In this document: positions 16,887-25,556 of the stretch, in pieces | Position numbering within the stretch: position 1 is the first letter of the stretch | How the letters are laid out: each line of letters starts with the position of its first letter | From: Hoeflea sp. | Lineage (GTDB): Bacteria; Pseudomonadota; Alphaproteobacteria; Rhizobiales; Rhizobiaceae | Reading direction: 5' to 3' | Length of the DNA stretch: 64,000 bases | Assembly (NCBI GenBank): GCA_020637795.1 | Contig: JACKJT010000001.1 | Location: 1,488,001-1,552,000 of the forward strand | Position numbers and translations under genes: made by a program | The notes under the pieces: model-generated | The model's input: only the letters and a program-made list of their open reading frames with translations | Database searches by the model: none | What the model was told of the DNA's origin: nothing

Positions 16887-16902
16887 GCATCCAATTGGAT
16901 GC
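16887..16902. promoter_or_regulatory. 16-bp perfect palindrome, possible operator or cruciform
   Basis: GCATCCAATTGGATGC is a perfect palindrome about 180 bp upstream of the TVP38 start and 40 bp past the DUF547 stop. It is nested in outer complementary segments (CTGAAGCGCC from 16875 and GGCGCT at 16909, CTTCAG at 16921), so it can also fold as a long hairpin. No T-run follows on either strand. It may be a regulator site or the 3' structure of DUF547. Confidence 0.4.
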
Positions 16903-16941
16903 GCAAAGGGCGCTGTAGCACTTCAGAATGATGCATGTGCA

Positions 16942-17751
16942 TTAGAGCGCGTTGATGCTCCAGTCATACTCATAACCCGAAATTGCGGCGGACGCGATCC
17001 GGGCGGCCTTGCCAGGTTCCGCAAGCGACATCCAGTAATCCTTGAGCCTGCCCTTGCCGCCGAAATCGCCGGCATACCAGGAATAGATTTTCGAGGCGGT
17101 GATGCGGCCGTTCTCCACTATAACGCCACGGGGATGGTTGACATATTCGACCCCGTTCTGGCGGAGAAGGGCGTCGACATTGGCGCCGGTGAAGGCGCGG
17201 GCGGCAAGATTGGGGCAGGAGTAGGAGGCGCAGTTGAGCCCGTAATGGGACATCGGATCCTTGAAGATGGCGCGGACGATCTCGTGTTCGACATCGTCAA
17301 GCGACAGCTCGGTGCCGTTGACGCGCATGATCTTCGCTTTCCACGGGCCGGCGCCAAACAGGAAGGAGCCTCCAAGATTGATCTTCTTGATCGAAGTCAC
17401 CGGATAGGCTTCGGCCACCACCTCGAGTGTCTTGGCGTTGTAGAGGTTGATCCAGTAGGCATGCGCCTCGTTGCGCGACAACGAAACCGGATTGGCCGCT
17501 TCAAGCGAGGCAATGTAGGCGCGCAACGTCGAAAGATTTGCCTTCACGCCGCGATAATCGACCCTGTTGTAGCCCTCAGCGTCGGGTTTGACATGGGCCT
17601 TGAGAAGCGCGTCATAGGCGGAATGATCGACGCCGGACCCGCCCTTGGGACGAAAACCGGTCAAGGCCGCGGCTGCGGGCAGAGGTCGGAGCACCGTTGC
17701 TGCAAGAAGGCCGAGAGATCCGGCGACAAGGGTACGGCGGTCAAGATTCAT
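16942..17751 (-). CDS. DUF547 family exported protein
   Basis: Protein of 269 residues. The N-terminus MNLDRRTLVAGSLGLLAATV has a twin-arginine-like signal ending AAA. The mature part contains the DUF547 hallmarks: NEAHAYWINLYNAKTLEVV, the GPWKAKI region and MSHYGLNCASYSCPNL with two cysteines. Its biochemical role is unknown; the AYWINLYNA helix resembles protease-like folds in some analyses, but that is not evidence of activity here. ATG at 17751 is chosen because it starts the signal peptide; the longer frame upstream looks non-coding. It is transcribed away from rpmH. Confidence 0.82.
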   Translation of the reverse strand: MNLDRRTLVAGSLGLLAATVLRPLPAAAALTGFRPKGGSGVDHSAYDALLKAHVKPDAEGYNRVDYRGVKANLSTLRAYIASLEAANPVSLSRNEAHAYWINLYNAKTLEVVAEAYPVTSIKKINLGGSFLFGAGPWKAKIMRVNGTELSLDDVEHEIVRAIFKDPMSHYGLNCASYSCPNLAARAFTGANVDALLRQNGVEYVNHPRGVIVENGRITASKIYSWYAGDFGGKGRLKDYWMSLAEPGKAARIASAAISGYEYDWSINAL

Positions 17752-18112
17752 GGCGTTTGCTATCCTTGGCTCGATGTGGCGCTGTCTGTCCAACAGAGAC
17801 GTGGCGCAGGGCCGCGCTCGAGGCAACCGCCGCACAGGCGATGTCACCGGCTTGTGAACGGACGTGACCGGACTTTCCCGTTCCGGGCCGGTTGAGTGGT
17901 CCAACGGAGCCTGGCAAAGCCGGGCCCCGGCCGCGCGCTGAGCGCTGATCCGGCTCAAGGCAAGGCAGGCTGGCTTATTGACTTTTGACCGGGATCGCGC
18001 CTATAAGCCGCTCGTCCGTGGAAGCTTCCGGTTTCCGGGAGTGTGTTTTGACGGACTGAACACCCAAACCAAGATGTTCCAAGAAGGGCCGCACACCGCG
18101 GTATTAAAATAA
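17752..18112. other. 361-bp intergenic region upstream of rpmH
   Basis: It separates the divergent DUF547 and rpmH genes and holds the rpmH promoter (17978-18007). The remaining sequence shows no convincing gene. DnaA boxes and an origin were looked for and not found. Confidence 0.5.
17978..18007 (+). promoter_or_regulatory. Probable housekeeping promoter of rpmH-rnpA-yidC-engB
   Basis: TTGACT at 17978-17983 and TATAAG at 18002-18007 are separated by 18 bp and lie about 105 bp before the rpmH start. The boxes are close to the sigma-70 consensus and are the strongest match in this gap. Confidence 0.65.
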
Positions 18113-18250
18113 ATGCCAAAGCGTACTTACCAACCATCCAAGCTTGTTCGCAAGCGGCGTCACGGTTTCCGTGCACGTATGGCTACCAAGGGCGGCCGCA
18201 AGGTCATCCAGGCTCGCCGCGCCCGTGGGCGCAGTCGTTTGTCGGCTTAA
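18113..18250 (+). CDS. rpmH: 50S ribosomal protein L34
   Basis: Small basic ribosomal protein of 45 residues, MPKRTYQPSKLVRKRRHGF at the start and RRARGRSRLSA at the end, matching the nearly invariant L34 family. It binds 23S rRNA in the large subunit. It is the first gene of the classic rpmH-rnpA-yidC run, with a 35-bp gap to rnpA. The N-terminal MPKRTYQ is one residue longer than the common MKRTYQ. Confidence 0.97.
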   Translation: MPKRTYQPSKLVRKRRHGFRARMATKGGRKVIQARRARGRSRLSA

Positions 18251-18285
18251 GCGCTGACGACGGGCCCGCGAAGGACTACGATCGC

Positions 18286-18729
18286 GTGGCACGGGACGAT
18301 ACCATCAAGAAACCCGGGCGGCTTAAAACCCGGCCGGATTTCCTCGCCGTGCAGAAGGGAAAACGTCTGCGCGGACCTTACTTTCTACTCGAAACCCTCG
18401 ACCGGGGCGAACCCGACCAGGCCCCGCGCATCGGCTTCACGGTGACGAAAAAACAGGGCAATTCGGTCGAGCGCAACCGGATGCGCCGCCGCCTCAGGGA
18501 AGTCGTGCGTCACATGGCGGGGGTTCCATTCAAGCCCGGACATGACTATGTGGTGGTCGCGCGCAGGGATACGCTGAGCGCGCCGTTTGACGGACTGATC
18601 GCCGCGCTCACAGAGCGGGTGGAAGATGCCGACAGACAGAAACGGCCCCAACACACGCGCCCCGAGACCGATCGGCGCACCGGACAACACCAGAACACCA
18701 GGCAATCGGCGCCTGAACATCAGGATTGA
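18286..18729 (+). CDS. rnpA: Ribonuclease P protein component
   Basis: Protein cofactor of RNase P (147 residues), which trims the 5' leaders of tRNA precursors together with the RNA subunit. The RNR motif is clear: GNSVERNRMRRRLREVVR near residues 64-81, preceded by the FTVTKKQ strand. The start is GTG. After the conserved domain there is a hydrophilic tail of about 30 residues rich in R, Q, T and H. The gene ends 3 bases before the yidC ATG, so the two are tightly linked. Confidence 0.95.
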   Translation: MARDDTIKKPGRLKTRPDFLAVQKGKRLRGPYFLLETLDRGEPDQAPRIGFTVTKKQGNSVERNRMRRRLREVVRHMAGVPFKPGHDYVVVARRDTLSAPFDGLIAALTERVEDADRQKRPQHTRPETDRRTGQHQNTRQSAPEHQD

Positions 18730-18732
18730 GTG

Positions 18733-20553
18733 ATGGAAAACAATCGCAATTATTTCGTCGCAATTCTCTTGTCGGTGCTTGTCCTTGTCGCCTGGCAATT
18801 TCTTTATGTCAGCCCGAAGATCGAGCGGGAACGCCTGGCCGCAGAAGCGCTGCAGGCCCAGCAGGCCGAACAGACACCTGCGACCGGGACCGGCGAAGCC
18901 GCGGCTCCGGGCGCGGTCAGCGGATCGGCGCCCGGCAGCGATGCAGCGATCCCCGGTGCCGCCGTCGCCCCGGCGGGCAGCCTTTCGCGCGAAGACGCCG
19001 TCGCCCAGACTGGCCGGATCAGCATCGATACCCCGTCGCTTTCCGGATCGATCAACCTGTCCGGCGCCCGCATAGACGATCTGCTGCTGAAGGAATATCG
19101 CGAGACCATCGATCCCAAGAGCGCAAACATCACGCTGTTCAGCCCGGCGGCCATGGCCAATGGCTATTTTGCCGAAGTCGGCTTCATTGCCGATGCGCAG
19201 TCGGGTCCGGCTCCCGGTCCCAACACCGTCTGGACTGCTGCCCCGGGCCAGACGCTCACTCCGACAACTCCGGTCACGCTGACCTTCGACAATGGCCAGG
19301 GCCTGACCTTCACCCGCGTCATCTCCGTCGATGAGCATTACATGTTCAGCTTCGAGGACACGATCGCCAATTCCGGCGACGCGGCCGCATCCGTCGCCGG
19401 CTACGGCCGCGTGACCCGGTTCTTCAAGCCCAAGACCCAGGGCATCTATGTCCTGCACGAAGGCCTGATCGGCGTGATCGGCGAGGAAGGGCTGCAGGAG
19501 GTCGATTACTCCGATGTCGAGGACACCCCGGTCATCAGCGTCGCCAAGGCGACCGCCGGCTGGATGGGGATCACCGACAAGTACTGGGCGGCCGCTCTCG
19601 TGCCGCCGCAGGGCGCCGGATTCGAGACCCGCTTTGCCCATTTCACCGATGGCCGGGCGCGCTATCAGTCGGATTTCAAGACCGACACCATGGCCGTCGC
19701 ACCCGGCGGCAGCGTGACGTCGAAGACGCTGGTGTTCGCCGGCGCCAAGGAAGTCCCGGTCATTGCCGGGTACAAGGATCAGTACAACATCCTCAATTTC
19801 GACCTGATGATCGACTGGGGCTGGTTCTATTTCCTGACCAAGCCGATGTTCTGGCTGATCGACTACCTCTACAAGCTGTTCGGCAATTTCGGCATCTCGA
19901 TCCTGATGACCACCGTTATCGTCAAGCTGATCTTCTTCCCGCTGGCCAACAAGTCCTACGTGTCGATGGCCAACATGAAGAAGGTGCAGCCAAAGCTCGA
20001 GGAGCTGAAGGCCAAGCACGGCGACGACAAGATGGCGCTGCAGCAGGGGATGATGGAGCTCTACAAGAAGGAAAAGATCAACCCGGTGGCCGGCTGCTGG
20101 CCGGTGCTGTTGCAGATCCCGGTGTTCTTCTCGCTCTACAAGGTGCTCTACATCACCATCGAAATGCGCCACGCGCCGTTCTTCGGCTGGATCCAGGACC
20201 TTTCGGCGCCGGACCCGACCTCGCTGTTCAACCTGTTCGGCCTGCTGCCCTATGACGTGCCCTCATTCCTGATGATCGGCGTCTGGCCGTTGATCATGGG
20301 CATCACCATGTTCATCCAGATGCGCATGAACCCGACGCCTCCGGATCCGACCCAGGCGATGATCTTCACCTGGATGCCGGTAGTCTTCACCTTCATGCTG
20401 GCGACGTTCCCGGCCGGCCTGGTGATCTACTGGGCCTGGAACAACACGCTTTCGGTTATCCAGCAGGGCGTGATAATGAAGCGCCAGGGCGCCAAGATCG
20501 AGCTTTGGGACAATCTCGCCGCCTTGTTCAAACCCAAGAAGAAAACGACCTGA
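18733..20553 (+). CDS. yidC: Membrane protein insertase YidC
   Basis: Inner membrane insertase of 606 residues, which inserts and folds membrane proteins alone or with Sec. It has TM1 at NYFVAILLSVLVLVAWQFLYV, an Ala/Pro/Gly-rich linker, a large periplasmic domain (about residues 90-345), and the C-terminal YidC/Oxa1 core of about five helices. Core landmarks include WGWFYFLTKPMFW, KLIFFPLANKSYVSMANM, NPVAGCWPVLLQIPVFFSLY and PAGLVIYWAWNNTLSVIQQ. A GTG at 18730 would add one residue. It lies between rnpA and engB, the standard order. Confidence 0.97.
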   Translation: MENNRNYFVAILLSVLVLVAWQFLYVSPKIERERLAAEALQAQQAEQTPATGTGEAAAPGAVSGSAPGSDAAIPGAAVAPAGSLSREDAVAQTGRISIDTPSLSGSINLSGARIDDLLLKEYRETIDPKSANITLFSPAAMANGYFAEVGFIADAQSGPAPGPNTVWTAAPGQTLTPTTPVTLTFDNGQGLTFTRVISVDEHYMFSFEDTIANSGDAAASVAGYGRVTRFFKPKTQGIYVLHEGLIGVIGEEGLQEVDYSDVEDTPVISVAKATAGWMGITDKYWAAALVPPQGAGFETRFAHFTDGRARYQSDFKTDTMAVAPGGSVTSKTLVFAGAKEVPVIAGYKDQYNILNFDLMIDWGWFYFLTKPMFWLIDYLYKLFGNFGISILMTTVIVKLIFFPLANKSYVSMANMKKVQPKLEELKAKHGDDKMALQQGMMELYKKEKINPVAGCWPVLLQIPVFFSLYKVLYITIEMRHAPFFGWIQDLSAPDPTSLFNLFGLLPYDVPSFLMIGVWPLIMGITMFIQMRMNPTPPDPTQAMIFTWMPVVFTFMLATFPAGLVIYWAWNNTLSVIQQGVIMKRQGAKIELWDNLAALFKPKKKTT

Positions 20554-20574
20554 CGGCACGCGGAGGCCGGAGCG

Positions 20575-21252
20575 ATGACCCAACTGTCCGCAGATCCGGC
20601 CGAGCAGGCCGCCAAGGAACTGGCGGCCACGCTGTTTTCCAAGCCGTGGGTGTTCATCCGCGGCGTGCCGTCGCTGAAATTCCTGCCGCCCGAAGGCCCG
20701 CCTGAAATTGCGTTTGCCGGCCGCTCGAATGTCGGCAAGTCCTCGCTGATCAACGCGCTCGTCGGGTCCCATGGCCTGGCGAGGACCTCGAACACGCCGG
20801 GCCGGACCCAGGAACTGAACTATTTCGTACCGTCGGGTTATTCAGGCGACGAAGGCGACCTGCCGCCGATGGCGCTGGTCGACATGCCGGGTTACGGCTA
20901 CGCCAAGGCGCCGAAGGATCAGGTCGACCTGTGGACCAAGCTGGTGTTCGACTACATGCGCGGGCGCTCGACGCTGAAGCGGGTCTACCTGCTGATCGAC
21001 AGCCGGCATGGCATCAAGAAGAACGACGAAGAGGTCATGGACCTCCTGGACAAGGCTGCGATGTCCTACCAGGTGGTGCTGACCAAGACCGACAAGATCA
21101 AGGAAGCGGGCGTGCCGCGGCTGATGTCGGAGACCGTGGCCGCGCTGAAGCGTCGGCCTGCGGCCTATCCGGAGATCATTGCAACATCTTCCGAAAAAGG
21201 CTCCGGAATCGACGACCTGAGGGTGGCAATCGCCCTGGCCATTACGCTGTAG
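20575..21252 (+). CDS. engB: Ribosome biogenesis GTP-binding protein EngB/YsxC/YihA
   Basis: Essential GTPase of 225 residues needed for large-subunit assembly. G-domain motifs are G1 GRSNVGKSSL near residue 52, G2 region NTPGRTQELNYF, G3 DMPGYGYAK and G4 TKTDKI. The N-terminal 35 residues precede the G domain, as in other alphaproteobacterial EngB proteins. It begins 21 bp after yidC and continues the same operon. Confidence 0.96.
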   Translation: MTQLSADPAEQAAKELAATLFSKPWVFIRGVPSLKFLPPEGPPEIAFAGRSNVGKSSLINALVGSHGLARTSNTPGRTQELNYFVPSGYSGDEGDLPPMALVDMPGYGYAKAPKDQVDLWTKLVFDYMRGRSTLKRVYLLIDSRHGIKKNDEEVMDLLDKAAMSYQVVLTKTDKIKEAGVPRLMSETVAALKRRPAAYPEIIATSSEKGSGIDDLRVAIALAITL

Positions 21253-21271
21253 CAGCCAATCGGTCAGCGGG

Positions 21272-21778
21272 TCAGGCGTTTTCCGCCGGCTTGAAGCTCA
21301 ACGCGACGCCGTTGATGCAGTGACGCTTGCCGGTGGGCGGCGGGCCATCATCGAAAATGTGACCGAAGTGACCGCCGCAGCGGCGGCAATGGACTTCCGT
21401 GCGTGTGGAAAACAGCGACCGGTCCTCCTTGGTGCGGACGGCATTGTCCTCGGCCTGCCAGAAACTTGGCCAGCCAGTGCCGCTGTCGAACTTCGTTTCA
21501 GACGAGTAGACCGGCAGATCGCAGCCGGCGCAATGGAACATGCCCTTGCGCTTTTCTTCGTTCAGCGGGCTGGTGAACGCACGCTCGGTGGCTTCCTGAC
21601 GCAGAACCGCGAACTGCTGCGGTGTCAGCTTCGCCTTCCATTCCGCTTCGCTCAGCATGATTTCAAACGTGCCTTCCGACGCGTTGGCGGGCGCCCGGCG
21701 GCCGAACACCGACAGGGCCACGCCGGCAACACCGGCAGTCAAAAGCGCGCGGCGGCTCATCTCTGTCTTCGTTGTCAT
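21272..21778 (-). CDS. msrB: Peptide-methionine (R)-S-oxide reductase MsrB, exported
   Basis: Repair enzyme of 168 residues that reduces methionine-R-sulfoxide. The catalytic cysteine is in KRHCINGVAL near the C-terminus, and two CxxC pairs (HCAGC and HCRRC) form the usual zinc site. DSGTGWPSFW is also conserved. The N-terminus MSRRALLTAGVAGVALSVFG is a twin-arginine-type signal, so it acts in the periplasm rather than the cytosol. It is convergent with engB and downstream of the fasciclin gene. Confidence 0.93.
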   Translation of the reverse strand: MTTKTEMSRRALLTAGVAGVALSVFGRRAPANASEGTFEIMLSEAEWKAKLTPQQFAVLRQEATERAFTSPLNEEKRKGMFHCAGCDLPVYSSETKFDSGTGWPSFWQAEDNAVRTKEDRSLFSTRTEVHCRRCGGHFGHIFDDGPPPTGKRHCINGVALSFKPAENA

Positions 21779-21858
21779 CGTGTGTCTCCTTGTGGTGATC
21801 TCAATCTAGGTGATGCGGCGGCAAAGCGCCAAGCACATGTCTTCACTTGCCCGTGAGC

Positions 21859-21885
21859 GCCTCCCGCCCGATAGGAGCGGGAGGC
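21859..21885 (-). terminator. GC-rich hairpin after the fasciclin gene, possible terminator
   Basis: GCCTCCCGC and GCGGGAGGC form a perfect 9-bp stem with a 9-base loop about 90 bp past the fasciclin stop. There is no T-run, so this may be only an RNA-stabilising hairpin. Confidence 0.3.
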
Positions 21886-21974
21886 TGTCCGGATACGGCA
21901 CGCCGGCATTTACGATGCAGGGGGCCGCGGCGTGCCCGGACATGATGCCGGTCAGGGGGGACCGGCTACCAGGC

Positions 21975-22541
21975 TCAGCTCTTGGGCAGGAGCACCTTGT
22001 CAATGACGTGAATGACGCCATTGGACTGATCGACATCGGCGATGGTGACGTTGGCCACGCCGCCGGTCTCGTCCTCGATCATGATCTTGTCGCCCTTGTA
22101 GGTGACGTTGAGCATGCAGCCGCCAACGGTCTTGACCGGATGCGCGCCGCCATCATCGTCAACCATCTTCATGATCGCGTCCGACATCGCGTCGGCGGCA
22201 ACGACGTGGCAGGTCAGCACCTTGGTCAGCTGGTCCTTGTTCTCAGGCTTGAGCAGCGTGTCGACAGTGCCGTCCGGCAAGGCCGCGAAAGCTGCATTGG
22301 TCGGCGCGAACACGGTGAACGGACCTTCGCCCGACAGCGTGTCGACAAGGCCGGCAGCCTGGACGGCGGCGACAAGCGTGGTGTGATCGGCGGAATTGAC
22401 GGCGTTCTCGACGATGTTCTTGTCGGGGAACATTTCGGCGCCACCGACCATCTTGTTGCCGCCATGACTTGCGGCAAAGGCCAGGCTTGCGCCCGAGAGA
22501 AGAACAGCGGCGGCGGCAATGGAGCGAAGAGTATTTTTCAT
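21975..22541 (-). CDS. Fasciclin domain secreted protein
   Basis: Exported protein of 188 residues with a signal peptide (MKNTLRSIAAAAVLLSGASL, cleavage after AFA) and one FAS1 domain. Landmarks are NSADHTTLVAAVQAAGLVDTL, the H1 block GPFTVFAPTNAAFAALP, and the H2 block IHVIDKVLLPKS at the end. FAS1 domains mediate adhesion. It lies downstream of the ECF sigma and anti-sigma genes in the same direction (124-bp gap), an association seen for SigK-type systems, so it may belong to that regulon. Confidence 0.9.
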   Translation of the reverse strand: MKNTLRSIAAAAVLLSGASLAFAASHGGNKMVGGAEMFPDKNIVENAVNSADHTTLVAAVQAAGLVDTLSGEGPFTVFAPTNAAFAALPDGTVDTLLKPENKDQLTKVLTCHVVAADAMSDAIMKMVDDDGGAHPVKTVGGCMLNVTYKGDKIMIEDETGGVANVTIADVDQSNGVIHVIDKVLLPKS

Positions 22542-22665
22542 AGTCAGCCTCTTTGTTGTGTTGTCAGGCCGGATCATCCGGGCCCTTCGTCACCCGCCAC
22601 GTTTTTTCCGCGGCGGTTAAAGAGGAAGACGGGAGCGTTGCAGGAAAAGTTTCAGAAATCTCGGA

Positions 22666-23364
22666 CTATTTTTTCGACAGCGATCCCGAGAGCACCACGG
22701 GACCGGTCGCAGTGCCGGTGGGCGAACCGCCGAGAGGCTCGACGCTGACGGCAAGCAGGGCGCCGTCGGAGACCTTCTTGACGAGGTCCTTGTCCAGCTT
22801 GAGCTGCCCGCCGTCGCCGGGAACGAGACCGAGGGAAACCGGAACGCCGTCCCCGGGAACCAGCCAAAGTTCGAGCGACTTTCCGTCGTCCGGCGAGAAG
22901 GCCGCAGGCGTTATGGTGAACGCCCCCTCCTCCGGGTCAAGTGCCGCGATAAGCCCGACGGAACTGCCCGGAGCGCCCAGTTCGGCGACAAGCGCAGGAG
23001 CACCGGGACCGGCAGGGCGTCCGAAATCGCTGGTGTAGATACCGAAAGCGGCGGCGGCGGCAACCGATGCAAGCGCCAGGCCGCGCCAGAAGACCAGCGA
23101 TCCCCAAAGCCCGCCGGCCGGCCTTGCTGCTTCGGCAAACAGCCGCGCGTCGATCCGCGCCTTGACGCCTTTGGGCGGTGTTTCGGGTTGATAGGCCTCA
23201 TCGAGATTTGAGAGATCTGCCTGCCAGGAGGCAACCAGCGCCGCGAAATCGCTGTCGCGGGTCATTCGCTCTTCGACCCTGCGGCGCTCGGCAAGCGGCA
23301 AAACGCCGAGCACGTATTCTCCGGCCAGGGCCTCGTCGTCGGGAATTTGCGCACCGGTACTCAT
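22666..23364 (-). CDS. Anti-sigma factor (RskA/SigK-type)
   Basis: Membrane anti-sigma factor of 232 residues. The cytoplasmic N-terminal part has the anti-sigma-K pattern EYVLGVLPLAERRRVEERM and FAALVASWQADLSNLD. One membrane segment (WRGLALASVAAAAAFGIYT) follows near residue 95, then an RskA-like C-terminal domain with LELWLVPGDGVPVSLGLV and a conserved ending. It should hold the neighbouring sigma factor inactive and release it by proteolysis. Its start overlaps the sigma gene stop by 4 bases, so the two are translated together. Confidence 0.87.
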   Translation of the reverse strand: MSTGAQIPDDEALAGEYVLGVLPLAERRRVEERMTRDSDFAALVASWQADLSNLDEAYQPETPPKGVKARIDARLFAEAARPAGGLWGSLVFWRGLALASVAAAAAFGIYTSDFGRPAGPGAPALVAELGAPGSSVGLIAALDPEEGAFTITPAAFSPDDGKSLELWLVPGDGVPVSLGLVPGDGGQLKLDKDLVKKVSDGALLAVSVEPLGGSPTGTATGPVVLSGSLSKK

Positions 23365-23900
23365 CGGTTCAGGCACTCTCTCAGTTTGATCAGGCTGCGC
23401 CGCAGCCAGGTTCGCATCGTGTTGAGCGGCACGGCGTTCCGGTCGGCCAGCTCCTGGTAACTCAATCCCTCCACATAGGCCGCCACCACCGCAGCGGCCT
23501 TGTTCTCCTCCAATTCGCCCAGGCACCGGTCGATGCGCCGGGCTTCACCGCTCAGCAACGCCTGTGCCTCCGGGTCCGGCGCCGCATCGGCGACGTCAGG
23601 CGCGTCGTCATATTCCAGCGTCGCCGGCTGGCGGCTGCGGATCAGGTCGATCGCCTGGTTGCGGGCAATGGTCACAAGCCAGGCCATGGCTGAGGCCTGG
23701 TCCACTCTGAAACTGCCGGCGCGACGCCATATGCGGACATAGACCTCCTGGATTGCATCCTCGGCCTGGGCCCTGTCCTTGAGAATACGGAGCGCGACAC
23801 CGAATAGTTTCGCGTTGGTCTCGTTATAAAGTGCGGAAAACGCCTTGCGGTCCCCCAGCGCGGTGCGCGCGATCAATCCGGCGAGCAAATCTTGACTCAT
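23361..23900 (-). CDS. ECF RNA polymerase sigma factor (SigK-like)
   Basis: Extracytoplasmic-function sigma factor of 179 residues with region 2 (about 20-90: ALYNETNAKLFGVALRILKDR, then AEDAIQEVYVRIWRRAGSF) and region 4 (about 125-175: LSYQELADRNAVPLNTMRTW, a helix-turn-helix). It directs a small stress regulon. The anti-sigma gene follows immediately with a 4-base overlap, so the pair forms an autoregulated unit. No promoter was assigned with confidence upstream. Confidence 0.93.
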   Translation of the reverse strand: MSQDLLAGLIARTALGDRKAFSALYNETNAKLFGVALRILKDRAQAEDAIQEVYVRIWRRAGSFRVDQASAMAWLVTIARNQAIDLIRSRQPATLEYDDAPDVADAAPDPEAQALLSGEARRIDRCLGELEENKAAAVVAAYVEGLSYQELADRNAVPLNTMRTWLRRSLIKLRECLNR

Positions 23901-24110
23901 AACAGCTTCGGTTTCTCCGCAAGTTCACCCAACAGATAGCAGTTTCCTGAACTACTGAAACCCTATACGGCGAAATTGCGAAAACGGTTGCGCATTCCGC
24001 CGGCCAACTCCGGCATTGTTTGAAGGAGTTATTGAAGCCGGTGCGGATTGCCGCTAAACAGCGCCGGACCTCTTGCAGCTTACACGCAATCCAAACCGGG
24101 ACGCCAGCCA

Positions 24111-25007
24111 ATGTCTGACACTCCAAGCGACGATGCCGCCACCCAGGCCCGCCTGCTCGCCGAAGCGCTGCCGTTCATGCAGCGCTACGAGAACAAGACG
24201 GTGGTGGTCAAATATGGCGGCCATGCCATGGGCAACGCCGCGCTCGGCAAGGCGTTTGCGCAGGATATCGCGCTGCTCAAGCAATCGGGCGTCAACCCGA
24301 TCGTCGTACATGGCGGCGGCCCGCAGATCGGCGCGATGCTGGCGAAGATGGGCATTGAATCGAAATTCGAGGGCGGATTGCGGGTCACCGACGAGAAGAC
24401 CGTCGAGATCGTCGAGATGGTGCTGGCCGGATCGATCAACAAGGAAATCGTCGCGCTGATCAATGCCGAGGGCGAATGGGCGATCGGGCTGTGCGGCAAG
24501 GACGGCAACATGGTCTACGCCGAGAAGGCGCAAAAGACCTTTGTCGACCCCGATTCCAATATCGAACGGGTGCTCGACCTGGGCTTTGTCGGCGAACCGG
24601 TGGAAGTCGACCGCACTTTGCTCGACCTTCTTGCCAAGTCCGAAATGATCCCGGTGCTGGCGCCGGTGGCGCCGGGCCGCGACGGCCACACCTACAACAT
24701 CAACGCCGACACCTTCGCCGGCGCCATCGCGGGTGCCTGCGAGGCATCGCGGCTGCTGTTCCTGACCGATGTTCCTGGCGTTCTGGACAAGGACAAGAAC
24801 TTGATCGACGAGCTGACCGCCAGCGAAGCCAGGGCGCTGATCGCCGACGGCACGATCTCCGGCGGTATGATCCCCAAGGTCGAGACCTGCATCGAGGCGC
24901 TCGAACGCGGCGTGAAGGGCGTGGTCATCCTCAACGGCAAGAAGCCGCATGCGGTGCTGCTCGAGCTGTTCACCGCCCACGGTGCGGGAACCCTGCTGGT
25001 TCCGTAA
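24111..25007 (+). CDS. argB: Acetylglutamate kinase
   Basis: Second enzyme of arginine biosynthesis (298 residues), phosphorylating N-acetyl-L-glutamate with ATP. Kinase-fold landmarks are VVVKYGGHAMGN near residue 31, PIVVHGGGPQIG, GGLRVTDEKTVEIVEMVLAG and LLFLTDVPGVLDKDKN. The C-terminus has the ISGGMIPKVE segment typical of the arginine-regulated group. It starts at ATG 24111 and is divergent from the ECF sigma gene. Having argB close to engB is usual in Rhizobiales. Confidence 0.97.
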   Translation: MSDTPSDDAATQARLLAEALPFMQRYENKTVVVKYGGHAMGNAALGKAFAQDIALLKQSGVNPIVVHGGGPQIGAMLAKMGIESKFEGGLRVTDEKTVEIVEMVLAGSINKEIVALINAEGEWAIGLCGKDGNMVYAEKAQKTFVDPDSNIERVLDLGFVGEPVEVDRTLLDLLAKSEMIPVLAPVAPGRDGHTYNINADTFAGAIAGACEASRLLFLTDVPGVLDKDKNLIDELTASEARALIADGTISGGMIPKVETCIEALERGVKGVVILNGKKPHAVLLELFTAHGAGTLLVP

Positions 25008-25035
25008 GCCCGGCCGGTCCGGAACCGTTCCGGAT

Positions 25036-25548
25036 TCAGAGGGCGAACAAGCCGACAGGCCGCATCCGGCCCTCATGCCGCAGCAGCCATTTCTTGCGCC
25101 ACAGGCCTCCGCCGAAGCCGGTGAGGGAGCCGTCCGAACCGATGCAGCGGTGGCATGGGATGACCACCGGAATGGGATTGGTGCCGCAATATTTGGCGAC
25201 CACGCGTACCGCCTCGATGGTGGCCGTATCGCGGGCAATATCGCCATAGGAGCACGTCTCGCCGAGCGGCACCTGAAGCAGCCGGGCCCAGACCTTGCGT
25301 TCGAGCGCATTGCCCTCGATTCTGAGCGGTGTCCGGAAGTCGGCGCTCTCGCCGGCAAAATAGGCTTTCAGCTCCGCCGCGATCTGCATCAGCGGCGCGT
25401 TGCGCTCGATGGCCTCCGTTACCTGAGGCCCTGTTGCCTCGTCGTGGAACTCCAGCCGCACAAGATGGGTCTCGTCGGCAACCGCCCGCATCGGGCCAAT
25501 CGGCGTGTCCAGCCACAGCTCGCTGAGTTCGGGATGATGCTCGGCCAT
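25036..25548 (-). CDS. ogt: Methylated-DNA--[protein]-cysteine S-methyltransferase
   Basis: Suicide DNA-repair enzyme of 170 residues that removes O6-alkyl groups from guanine. The acceptor cysteine is in IPVVIPCHRCIG near residue 135, followed by the GSLTGFGGGLWRKKWLLRHEG binding wing, and the helix-turn-helix ETCSYGDIARDTATIEAVR precedes it. The short N-terminal domain and length fit Ogt rather than Ada. It is convergent with argB and close after the hydrolase gene. Confidence 0.94.
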   Translation of the reverse strand: MAEHHPELSELWLDTPIGPMRAVADETHLVRLEFHDEATGPQVTEAIERNAPLMQIAAELKAYFAGESADFRTPLRIEGNALERKVWARLLQVPLGETCSYGDIARDTATIEAVRVVAKYCGTNPIPVVIPCHRCIGSDGSLTGFGGGLWRKKWLLRHEGRMRPVGLFAL

Positions 25549-25556
25549 GTCAGCGC

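Noticed and set aside
17752..18112. Replication origin beside rpmH
   Set aside because: No DnaA-box cluster or dnaA/dnaN genes are present; alphaproteobacterial origins usually lie elsewhere.
25018..25034. Short hairpin TCCGGAA-CCG-TTCCGGA after argB as a terminator
   Set aside because: The stem is 7 bp and no T-run follows; it may still act weakly but support is poor.
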